A stretch of DNA of 64,000 nt from Bacteroidales bacterium (GTDB lineage Bacteria > Bacteroidota > Bacteroidia > Bacteroidales > UBA1715): NCBI GenBank assembly GCA_017516865.1, contig JAFXAU010000008.1, forward strand, positions 58,332 to 122,331, read 5' to 3'. Positions 27,275 through 35,003 of this stretch are shown piece after piece (positions within the stretch are counted from its first letter, which is position 1; every line of letters starts with the position of its first letter). The position numbers and the translations under genes are program-made. The notes below the pieces were generated by a model that saw only the letters and a list, made by a program, of their open reading frames with translations, was not told the DNA's origin and did no database searches.

Positions 27275-27577
27275 ATGAAAGATTTGAACATCATGCAATC
27301 CAATTTGATTGCTGAACAAAACAAGAACGAAATTGTTCTGTATCAACCAGATGAAACCATTCGCTTGGAAGTTCGTATGGAGAACGAGACTGTGTGGCTC
27401 TCCCAACAGCAGATTGCAGAATTGTTCCAAAAGGCAAAGTCAACAATTAGTTTTCATATAGCGAATGTATTCAAGGAAAAAGAACTTGATGAAAAAGTGG
27501 TTGTTCGAAAAATTCGAACTACCACTCAACATGGTGCTATGGCTGGAAAAACACAGGAGAAAAACTTGTGCCGTTAG
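27275..27577 (+). pseudogene. Truncated RhuM-family protein (N-terminal fragment)
   Basis: The product starts with a RhuM/virulence-protein N-terminus: IVLYQPDETIRLEVRMENETVWLSQQQIAELFQKAKSTISFHI, a winged-helix-like DNA-binding segment. Family members are ~300 residues or more; here the frame stays family-like to ~90 residues (GKTQEKN) and stops at residue 100, exactly where a REP-like palindrome (27568-27581) begins. The rest of the gene is not found downstream. I infer a deletion or insertion linked to the REP/IS200 patch. A TATATTTG element at 27250-27257 could still drive transcription. Confidence 0.7.
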
Positions 27578-27618
27578 GCACTTTATATCGGTAGAATACG
27601 AACATTTATCTTTTTATT

Positions 27619-27640
27619 AAACGTGCCGTAAGGTACGTTT
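27619..27640 (+). repeat. REP-like hairpin 3 (left of the transposase)
   Basis: A 9-bp stem (27619-27627 with 27632-27640, one G-T wobble) and GTAA loop, followed by T-rich sequence. It lies 21 bases before the transposase ATG and could also act as a terminator shielding the gene from outside transcription. Confidence 0.75.
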
Positions 27641-27661
27641 TTGTATTTTTGAAAAAAAATT

Positions 27662-28123
27662 ATGCCCAACACATATACACAAATCCACATTCACGTTGTC
27701 TTTTCGGTACAAAATCGTTTGTCTCTCATTTCAAATTTATGGAAAGACAATCTATATCAATATATTACGTCCATTATTCAATCTAATGGGCATAAGGTTT
27801 TAGCAATTGGCGGAATGCCAGACCATATTCATATCCTAATAGGGTTGCGACCTTCGCAAGCATTATCAGAATTAATGAAAGCCGTAAAAGGTGACTCTGC
27901 AAGATGGATAAATAAAAACAACTTTGTTAAAGGACAATTTTCTTGGCAGTCAGGTTTTGGAGCATTTTCTTATAGTAAATCACAAATACCACAGGTTATT
28001 CAATATATAACATCTCAAGAAAAACATCACAAAACGACAACGTTTTTAGATGAATATAAGGACATCTTGAGTAAATTCGGTATTGATTACAATGAATGGT
28101 ATATTTTTAGGGAAATAAAATAA
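27662..28123 (+). CDS. tnpA: IS200/IS605-family (Y1) transposase
   Basis: A 153-residue single-strand transposase of the HUH Y1 type. The HUH motif is seen in GMPDHIHILIGL (His-Ile-His, about residues 60-62). The candidate catalytic tyrosine is in GAFSYSKSQI (about residue 105). N-terminal beta-strand IHIHVVFSVQNR and the internal WQSGFGAF are typical of the Bacteroidota subgroup. No tnpB/IscB-type gene is beside it. It is intact and may be active on the surrounding palindromes. Neighbouring hairpins suggest a RAYT-like rather than a simple IS200 role. Confidence 0.92.
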   Translation: MPNTYTQIHIHVVFSVQNRLSLISNLWKDNLYQYITSIIQSNGHKVLAIGGMPDHIHILIGLRPSQALSELMKAVKGDSARWINKNNFVKGQFSWQSGFGAFSYSKSQIPQVIQYITSQEKHHKTTTFLDEYKDILSKFGIDYNEWYIFREIK

Positions 28124-28145
28124 TTTCGTACCTAACGGCACGAAA
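28124..28145 (+). repeat. REP-like hairpin 4 (right of the transposase)
   Basis: Arms 28124-28132 and 28137-28145 with one A-C mismatch and a TAAC loop, immediately after the transposase stop. It is nearly the reverse complement of hairpin 3. Confidence 0.75.
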
Positions 28146-28178
28146 AAGAATATGGAATTTTTGTTTCTACCAATATTT

Positions 28179-28194
28179 TGTGCCTAACGGCACA
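28179..28194 (+). repeat. REP-like palindrome 5
   Basis: TGTGCCTAACGGCACA, 6-bp stem and TAAC loop; the core is the exact reverse complement of the palindrome at 27568-27581. Confidence 0.75.
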
Positions 28195-28333
28195 TTTGGA
28201 TTTGGGAAACGCTTGCTCGCTTCCAACAAAATGGGATTGGGAAAGGAATTGATTCTTTCGTCGGTGAGATAACAAGATTTCTTGCCTCGCTTTGCTCGGC
28301 TACGAAATGACGCAACTTTGGGAAAGGGGGAAA

Positions 28334-28372
28334 AGAGAAAGGGAAAATTGCTTCGCAATTTTCCCTTTCTTT
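28334..28372 (-). terminator. Long hairpin after the giant repeat protein gene
   Basis: Arms 28334-28351 and 28355-28372 pair over 18 positions around a 3-base loop (GCTTCGC centre). On the minus strand it is followed by TCTCTTTTCCCC. It lies 60 bases beyond the stop of the 28433-33580 gene and could terminate either strand. The rest of 28195-28432 holds no gene. Confidence 0.65.
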
Positions 28373-28432
28373 CCTTTTATCCCATCTAAGCTCCGTCATG
28401 TCGAACGAAGCGAAGCGGAGAGAGACATCTCT

Positions 28433-31400
28433 TTACCGTACGACAACCTTCAAACTATTTCCATCCACCACCACAAAATACACCCCTGCTTTAAGGTTTG
28501 CATTTGCGATTTTTTGACCTGAAACGGTTACCACGAATGCTGGTGCTTCGCCGTTTACAAGGATTTGACGGTTAACGATTGTAATGAGTAATTCATTTGA
28601 TATGTCATCTATTGCAGTTGAATTAGCCTCGAAGTATGCTACAAATATCTTGTTTCCAGAAACTTCCACTGTGCGAGCGGCTTCCTCATTTCCATCACTC
28701 CATTTCACAAAATGAAAACCTGATTTTGCAGTAGCCATAAGAACTATTTCATCTCCATAGGTAAAACTATCTCCAAGAATCTTAACGGTTCCCATTGTTT
28801 CATCCAATGATTCAGCAGTTATATTATAAACTGCTTTCTCAAAAATAGCTTTATACGTTGTATTGTCTGTAATCGTCACAACACGTTCTTCGTCAGTAAC
28901 GCCATCGTCCCATTTCACAAATGTATAATGATCGTTTGCTTCGGCTACAAGTGTCGCCTCCTGACCATACGTATAATCTCCCGCACCTTGAATTGTTCCC
29001 ATTTCTGATTTGTTTACCGAAACAGAAACTGTAAACGTGTCTATGGCAAATTCTGCCGTTAAGTTAAAATCTTCTTTGATAGTGACATTTCGTGGATTTT
29101 CAACATTTCCATCACTCCATTTCACAAAATGGTAATGTTCTTTAGCTACAGCATCCAATTGTATCTCTGAATCATACACCATTTCGCCAATTACGGAAAC
29201 TGTTCCTTTTGATTCATCGTTAGAAACAATTTTCACATCGAATGTTGCATTCTCAAACTGTGCTTCCAATTGAACATTATCGCTTACGACGATAGAACGG
29301 GTAGCATCCTCAACTCCATCTGACCATTGTTTGAATACATAACCGTAATTTGGAACGGCAGAAATATCAACTGTTGTACCATACGTATAATTGCCTATTC
29401 CTTGAACAGTTCCCATTGTTGCATCTGTTGACAAAGCCACAGTAAACGTATCTATTGCAAATTCGGCAGTAAATGAAGCGTTTTCCGTAATTGTCACTTG
29501 TCTTGGATTTACCGTTTCTCCATCGCCCCATTTTATGAAATGATAATGTTCTGATGGAACAGCAGTAAGTGTTGCTTCTGTATTGTAAGCATATTCCCCA
29601 GAACCAGTAATTGTACCATTTTCACATTCTCCGATTGTAACTTCAAACGTGTCTATCGCAAATTCGGCAGTAAGATTCATATCTTCTGTAACTACCACCG
29701 TTCTCGTGGCATTTGCATCACCATCGCTCCATTGGACGAAATGATAATGTTCCTTTGGTGTCGCTTCCAATTGGATTTCTGATAAATATTCAGGTTCTCC
29801 CATTACAGAAATGCTACCTTTTGTTTCGTCATTAGAAACAATATTTACCGAGAATACTGCTTTCTCAAATTGCGCTTCTAATTGAAGATTTTCCGAAACA
29901 ACAATCTCTCTTGATTCACTTGTGTTGCCATCACTCCACTGGGTAAATACATATCCATATTTTGGTTGTGCAGAAATTGTAACAATCTGACCGTAGGCAT
30001 ACGTATCGGCTCCTTGAACAGTTCCCATTGTTGCATCGGCAGATAATGAAACATCAAATTCATCTATTGCAAATTCAGCTTTGTATGTAGCTGATTCAGT
30101 AACAGTTACTTCTCTTGGGTTTATAGTTTCTCCATCTGACCATTGTACAAAATGATAATGTTCATTCGGAGTTGCCGTAAGCGTTGCCGTTGAGTTATAC
30201 GCATATTCGCCGTCTCCGCTCACCGTTCCATTTTCACTTTCTGCAATGTTCAATTCAAACGTGTCGATGGCAAATTCCGCCGACAAATTCAAATCTTTCG
30301 TTACCATTATAGTTCTTGTTACCTCAGTATTACCATCGCTCCATTGAACGAAGTGATAGTGTTCTTTTGGCGTTGCAACCAATTGAACTTCAGACAAATA
30401 TTCCAGTTCTCCGCCTGCCGAGACCGTTCCTTTTGATTCATCGGTAGATGATACAGAAACGGTGAAAATATCTTTTTCAAACATTGCCGTGTATGTGGCA
30501 TTCTTGGTTACCGTGATTGTTCTTTGGGCAGCAGTTTCGCCATCTTTCCAATTTTTGAAGACATAGCCGTAATTTGCCGTGGCTTCTATGTCTTGCTCAC
30601 TGCCATAAATGTAATTTCCTGAACCTGTGACCGTTCCCATTTCTGAATCGTTTGCCACTGCGGAAATTGCAAATGTGTCAATGGCAAACACGGCAGTATA
30701 TGAAGCATCTTTTGTGACCGTTATGGTACGTGGATTATCCACATCGTTATCGTTCCATTTTACAAAATGATAATGCTGTACGGCATTTGCAGACAATATC
30801 GCGTCAGTATTATACGGATATTTGCCTGAACCTGTAACTGTTCCTTTTTCTACATCATTGCTTGATGCTGTGATATTGAACGTGTCAAGGACAAAATTCG
30901 CCACATAATTTGTGTTTTGAGTAATGACTACCGAACGAGGATTATCGGTATTGCCATCGTTCCATTTCTTAAACACATATCCATAATTTGGTGTTGCCTG
31001 TGCTATTGCCAAACTATTGTAGGCATAATCTCCCGAGCCCGAAGTCGTTCCCATTGTGGCATCGTTTACAGTTATTGCCAAGGCGAATGTATCAAGCACA
31101 AACGTTGCCGTGTATGTAGCCGTTCCTGCAATTGTTATTGAGCGAGGATTTTCCGTATTTCCATCGTTCCATTTTTGGAAATGATAATGTTCGACAGGAG
31201 TTGCGCTAATTGTTTGCGTGGTAGCATATTTGTATGAACCACTGCCCGATACCGTGCCAGTGCTCTCGTCAACAGAAAGAACCGTTATATCATACGAATT
31301 CGCCTCAAACGTTGCCGTATAAGCGACATCACCCGTAATAGTAACCGAACGGCTGGCGTTGGTGTCGTCATCATCCCATTTTACAAAATGATAGCCTGTC

Positions 31401-33580
31401 TTAGGCGTTGCTTTTATTGTAACCGATGAATTATAATCATACGTTCCACTACCTGTAACCGTGCCCATAGCTGTATTTGCCGAAGTTACCGTTAGTACAT
31501 GCGTGTTAATTGCAAAGGTTGCCGTATAGGTTGCCGCACTTGTTACCGTTACAGAACGACTTGCATTGGTGTTCCCATCACTCCATTTTACAAAATGATA
31601 GCCTGTTTTTGCTGTAGCGGCAATTGTAACCGATGAATTATAATCATACGTTCCGCCTCCCGTAACCGTACCCATAGTGGTGTTTGCAGATGTGACCGTT
31701 AATGCATACGTATCGATTGCAAATGTTGCCGTATAAGTGGCATTTCCTGTTACCGTTACTGAACGGCTTGCATTGGTGTTTCCATCGTTCCATTTCACAA
31801 AATGATAGCCTGTTTTGGGTGTGGCAGCAATTGTAACTGCTTTATTATAATCATACGTGCCACCACCTGTAACCGTACCCATGGTAGTGTTTGCCGATGA
31901 AACCGTCAGCACATGCGTATCTATTGCAAAGGTTGCCGTATAGGTTGCCGCCTTTGTTACTGTTACAGTTCTACTTGCGTTTGTGTTTCCGTCGCTCCAC
32001 TTCACAAAATGATAATGTTCCTTGGGAGTTGCTTTAATTGTAACCGAAGAATTATATTCATACGTTCCGCCTCCTGTAACCGTACCCATCGTCGTATTTG
32101 CCGAAGTTACCGTCAATGCATAGGTCGCAACAGAAAAAGTAGCGGTATATGTAGCAGCACCTGTTACGGTAACTGTTCTACTTGCACTTGTATTTCCATC
32201 ATTCCATTTCACAAATTGGTATCCAGTTTTTGGTGTCGCGGTTATTGTTGCCGTCGCTTCATATTTATAAGACCCTCCTCCTGACACGGTTCCCATTGAA
32301 GAATTATTTGTTTTCACTGTAATGGTATAGCTTTTTCTAAAAATAGGGAATCCCCCATTTTCGTTGTTAACATCCATTTGATAAACATCACTACCATTAT
32401 TTAACAATGTAACAAATTCGGAGGATTTCATATATGTCTCTGTTTTTTGAGACGAAGATGAAGTTGTCCCCGTAGTAGAGATATAATAACTATTTGTTCC
32501 TGACATACTATATCCAGAGTACGTATAACTCCCATTTTTTGTCAATAAACCTACATTATAACAATTTTCACCGCTTGATACACCAACATAATTAGTATTA
32601 TTGCGATTTGAATATACACTAATCTCTGCATTATTATAACAATACTTTATAGTTACACTCTTATTACTTCTATTCCATCCGACAAAACCATCCGCTCTTG
32701 ATGAGTTACTATTATTAAAATTATCCAATGAAACTGAAACAACTCCTTTATTATAGCATTGTGTAACTGTAACAACCTTATCTCCTTCTCCTATTACACC
32801 TACGATTCCCCCCCCACAAGGGTAACGTTTTTCTTCTGTTGATGAAACTGTAACATTTCCTTTATTTCCACAATTTGTTATTGTAACCTTTCCCGTACAA
32901 CGGCCAATAATTCCACCAGCATATTCTACATAACCACCATTTTTCATTCTTTCCAATTCATTGTAAGTTGCATCTTTCGGTGTATAGTAATAACACGAAG
33001 ACTCGCTACATGTTCCTATATTTATACAATTAGATATTGTTATATTTCCGCCTGATCGTACAATTCCACCACCAACTGCATTAGATTTATTTGTACAATT
33101 ATTTATTGTTGCTGACGAGGCTTCCACAACTAAACCACCAGTGCCTGTCATTTTTGTGCAATTATCCATAGAACCACCAGATAAAGAATATACGAGGGCT
33201 CCTGTTCCACTATATGTTACATTCTTAATAGTAGCATTTTCTGTGTAGTAAAAAAGATTATTAACCGCATTAGAGATAGAAAAATTTCCACCATCAAAAG
33301 TTCCAGAGAAGGGGCAAGAAGATGCAGAACCTATAGAACCTGTACCTCCATTAAAATTTATATTAGTTGTTAACTTAAAATATTTTCCAGAATAACTAAC
33401 GCCACTGTTTACCATATCCCGAAAATACGCCAAATTCGCTGCTGATTCTATTAAATACGGGTCAGAACTAGTACCAGAGCCTTTTGTCCAACTACTTATC
33501 GTTGAACCATCCCATGTGTCGGCATATCCCCCAAAGGCATATACCAATAACATTGAAATAATTAATGTAATCTTTTTCAT
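28433..33580 (-). CDS. Giant secreted repeat protein (18 InlB-B-type repeats, T9SS-like C-terminus)
   Basis: A 1715-residue exported protein: signal peptide (cleavage near GGYA, residue 20); an N-terminal region with GLUG-like elements (SGTFDGGNF, GGIIGRCTG, GGGIVGVIG; about residues 80-300); 18 repeats of ~69 residues (418-1654) with the pattern MGTVxGxGxYxY, HFVKWxDGNT, RxVTVTxxATYTAxFxIDT, the divergent InlB B-repeat (Flg_new_2); and a C-terminal ~60 residues ending GVYFVVVDGNSLKVVVR, like a T9SS type A sorting signal. Such proteins are surface adhesins or filaments; the ligand is unknown. It is the second gene after a coiled-coil membrane protein, with a 5-base gap. Confidence 0.85.
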   Translation of the reverse strand: MKKITLIISMLLVYAFGGYADTWDGSTISSWTKGSGTSSDPYLIESAANLAYFRDMVNSGVSYSGKYFKLTTNINFNGGTGSIGSASSCPFSGTFDGGNFSISNAVNNLFYYTENATIKNVTYSGTGALVYSLSGGSMDNCTKMTGTGGLVVEASSATINNCTNKSNAVGGGIVRSGGNITISNCINIGTCSESSCYYYTPKDATYNELERMKNGGYVEYAGGIIGRCTGKVTITNCGNKGNVTVSSTEEKRYPCGGGIVGVIGEGDKVVTVTQCYNKGVVSVSLDNFNNSNSSRADGFVGWNRSNKSVTIKYCYNNAEISVYSNRNNTNYVGVSSGENCYNVGLLTKNGSYTYSGYSMSGTNSYYISTTGTTSSSSQKTETYMKSSEFVTLLNNGSDVYQMDVNNENGGFPIFRKSYTITVKTNNSSMGTVSGGGSYKYEATATITATPKTGYQFVKWNDGNTSASRTVTVTGAATYTATFSVATYALTVTSANTTMGTVTGGGTYEYNSSVTIKATPKEHYHFVKWSDGNTNASRTVTVTKAATYTATFAIDTHVLTVSSANTTMGTVTGGGTYDYNKAVTIAATPKTGYHFVKWNDGNTNASRSVTVTGNATYTATFAIDTYALTVTSANTTMGTVTGGGTYDYNSSVTIAATAKTGYHFVKWSDGNTNASRSVTVTSAATYTATFAINTHVLTVTSANTAMGTVTGSGTYDYNSSVTIKATPKTGYHFVKWDDDDTNASRSVTITGDVAYTATFEANSYDITVLSVDESTGTVSGSGSYKYATTQTISATPVEHYHFQKWNDGNTENPRSITIAGTATYTATFVLDTFALAITVNDATMGTTSGSGDYAYNSLAIAQATPNYGYVFKKWNDGNTDNPRSVVITQNTNYVANFVLDTFNITASSNDVEKGTVTGSGKYPYNTDAILSANAVQHYHFVKWNDNDVDNPRTITVTKDASYTAVFAIDTFAISAVANDSEMGTVTGSGNYIYGSEQDIEATANYGYVFKNWKDGETAAQRTITVTKNATYTAMFEKDIFTVSVSSTDESKGTVSAGGELEYLSEVQLVATPKEHYHFVQWSDGNTEVTRTIMVTKDLNLSAEFAIDTFELNIAESENGTVSGDGEYAYNSTATLTATPNEHYHFVQWSDGETINPREVTVTESATYKAEFAIDEFDVSLSADATMGTVQGADTYAYGQIVTISAQPKYGYVFTQWSDGNTSESREIVVSENLQLEAQFEKAVFSVNIVSNDETKGSISVMGEPEYLSEIQLEATPKEHYHFVQWSDGDANATRTVVVTEDMNLTAEFAIDTFEVTIGECENGTITGSGEYAYNTEATLTAVPSEHYHFIKWGDGETVNPRQVTITENASFTAEFAIDTFTVALSTDATMGTVQGIGNYTYGTTVDISAVPNYGYVFKQWSDGVEDATRSIVVSDNVQLEAQFENATFDVKIVSNDESKGTVSVIGEMVYDSEIQLDAVAKEHYHFVKWSDGNVENPRNVTIKEDFNLTAEFAIDTFTVSVSVNKSEMGTIQGAGDYTYGQEATLVAEANDHYTFVKWDDGVTDEERVVTITDNTTYKAIFEKAVYNITAESLDETMGTVKILGDSFTYGDEIVLMATAKSGFHFVKWSDGNEEAARTVEVSGNKIFVAYFEANSTAIDDISNELLITIVNRQILVNGEAPAFVVTVSGQKIANANLKAGVYFVVVDGNSLKVVVR
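28619..32329 (-). repeat. Tandem ~207-bp coding repeat array (18 units)
   Basis: DNA encoding the 18 protein repeats. Units 2-5 (nearest the N-terminus) are almost identical; units 10-16 repeat as a set of three (10/13/16, 11/14, 12/15 are closest relatives), showing duplication of a three-unit block. Confidence 0.9.
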
Positions 33581-33585
33581 ACCTA

Positions 33586-34218
33586 TTAAAATTGAATTTT
33601 TACTTTTGATTTTATTGATTGGTAAATCGGATTATATTTATCCGCAATAAGAGAATAATTTTTATTATTTCTTATTCTCATATCTATTTTGGACATCTCT
33701 TTCCATACTTTTGATACTTCATATTCGGAACAATTCTTTACATTGTTCTCCGCAATAGCTAAAACTGTATTAATACTACCCATAAATCCGTGTATATCAT
33801 TCATTTCCAATAAATCATCTAAAGACGAAAGACACAATTTTACAACAGACATGGGGTTCCCTCCTGCTAATAAATTTGGTATTAATGCCATTCGCCACAC
33901 GAACGTAATTCCAGTTTTAAAATCTTCTTTTATTTCTTCTTGTTGACGTGTTAGTTCTTTTTGCGTTTCCTGAATTTTGTCTTGTGCTTTCTTTTGCTGA
34001 GATTCTAAATCCTCCTGCTTCTTTTTAAACTCAATGATATTAAACACTTGCCACCCAATTGCAATAGTTACTATTATTGCCAATAGTGCTACCGACACAC
34101 TGATAAATGTACCAGCATCAATAACAGAAAAAGAAAACACATTAAAAATCCATAACACAATTTCCAACAAGAAAAGGAATGACATTACAATACACCATAT
34201 AATTATGCCATTCTTCAT
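33586..34218 (-). CDS. Membrane-anchored coiled-coil protein of unknown function
   Basis: A 210-residue protein with two hydrophobic helices (about residues 6-29 and 38-62), then a strongly predicted coiled coil (EFKKKQEDLESQQKKAQDKIQETQKELTRQQEE in short, residues ~67-100), and a C-terminal helical domain containing NPMSVVKLCLSSLDDLLEMND. I know no named family. It immediately precedes the giant repeat protein gene (5 bases) on the same strand, so the two are probably co-transcribed. A role in surface display or sensing is a guess only. Confidence 0.6.
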   Translation of the reverse strand: MKNGIIIWCIVMSFLFLLEIVLWIFNVFSFSVIDAGTFISVSVALLAIIVTIAIGWQVFNIIEFKKKQEDLESQQKKAQDKIQETQKELTRQQEEIKEDFKTGITFVWRMALIPNLLAGGNPMSVVKLCLSSLDDLLEMNDIHGFMGSINTVLAIAENNVKNCSEYEVSKVWKEMSKIDMRIRNNKNYSLIADKYNPIYQSIKSKVKIQF

Positions 34219-34251
34219 TTTTTAGATACTATTTAAAACCTATGACAATGT

Positions 34252-34278
34252 GTTTGAACTTTTTAAATACGTTCGAAC
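34252..34278. promoter_or_regulatory. Paired GTTYGAAC boxes, possible operator
   Basis: GTTTGAAC (34252-34259) and GTTCGAAC (34271-34278, a perfect palindrome) start 19 bases apart, about two helical turns. They lie between the XRE regulator gene and the start of the coiled-coil/giant repeat operon. Confidence 0.35.
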
Positions 34279-34370
34279 AACATTTTACCTAATGACAAAT
34301 TTCAAGTATTTAATCGAATTGTTTAGTGTTGTAATATGTCCATTATTTTCTCAAACTGTCACCAATTTGT

Positions 34371-34583
34371 TCACAAATCGTAGGGCGGTTTTTCTTCCGC
34401 CAAATCTTTGAAAAAGTTGTGGTTCAAAAGAATAGAGATTTTCTGCAGGAGTGCGGTGTCAATGCTTTCTTTTTGAAAGATTTTATAGATGTTTCGCCTG
34501 TCGTAACTCAGCTTTTCGGCAAACCATTTCACGCTGCGTCCTTGTTCCCGAAATATTTTCTCTATGTGTTGTCCTATATGCAT
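34371..34583 (-). CDS. Small XRE-type HTH regulator
   Basis: A 70-residue protein from the ATG at 34583 (MHIGQHIEKIFREQGRSVKWFAEKLSYDRRNIYKIFQKESIDTALLQKIS in outline). The helix-turn-helix is in VKWFAEKLSYDRRNIYKIF, a Cro/CI-type fold; the second half ends with NHNFFKDLAEE. A longer frame of 89 codons exists, but its extra N-terminus looks unrelated. It lies 152 bases upstream of the coiled-coil/giant repeat operon in the same direction and is a natural candidate to control it. Confidence 0.75.
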   Translation of the reverse strand: MHIGQHIEKIFREQGRSVKWFAEKLSYDRRNIYKIFQKESIDTALLQKISILLNHNFFKDLAEEKPPYDL

Positions 34584-35003
34584 AAAAAAGGCGTCAATTG
34601 TTCGTTTTATACTTATCAATCTGAAGGTATCGCCAAACACCTGTTACACAATAAGCACGAAACAATCCACGCCACGCGTGAACATATCGCATTCGTATTC
34701 TGTGTAACCTTAAAATTTTGGCGATTTCTCAGATTAGAGAATAGATGCTAAAGTTCAAAATGTTATTTCAAATCTTTCTGTTTCTTGTTTTTGTTTTACG
34801 ATTATACTTTGCAAATATAGGAATTTTGGAAGAAAGTGGATGAAATCACCAAAAGAAGCACGACAATTCTCTCACAGTTGACGGAATCTCGCAGAAAAAT
34901 TCTATCGGAATTATACTTTTTGCGTAAAATACTCTGTCACGAGGTATTGCAATTTATTTGCAATTTATATATATTGCATGCGATTTTACTTAAACGATTA
35001 AAA
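34584..35003. other. 420-base region without a clear gene
   Basis: Divergent control region between the XRE gene and the transglutaminase-like gene. An open frame runs from 34836 into the latter, but the added N-terminus has no signal peptide and poor coding character. No repeat or RNA structure was recognised. Confidence 0.5.

Larger units (their letters stand above)
27568..28194 (+). mobile_element. IS200/IS605-type Y1 transposase unit inside nested REP-like palindromes
   Basis: The transposase gene 27662-28123 is bracketed by two inverted pairs of hairpins. Outer pair: GTGCCGTTAGGCAC at 27568-27581 and its reverse complement at 28180-28193. Inner pair: CGTGCCGTAAGGTACG at 27622-27637 and CGTACCTAACGGCACG at 28127-28142, inverted with one difference. 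This is the layout of REP-associated Y1 (RAYT) units or of IS200 ends with subterminal hairpins. Exact element ends are not known. The nearest upstream gene is truncated at the left palindrome. Confidence 0.75.

Noticed and set aside
28619..32329. Regularly spaced repeats that could suggest a CRISPR array
   Set aside because: The period (~207 bases) and the open frame show coding repeats of an InlB-type protein; no short direct repeats with unique spacers and no cas genes.
34836..35003. N-terminal extension of the transglutaminase-like protein
   Set aside because: The inner ATG at 35004 gives a proper signal peptide; the extension would bury it 56 residues inside.
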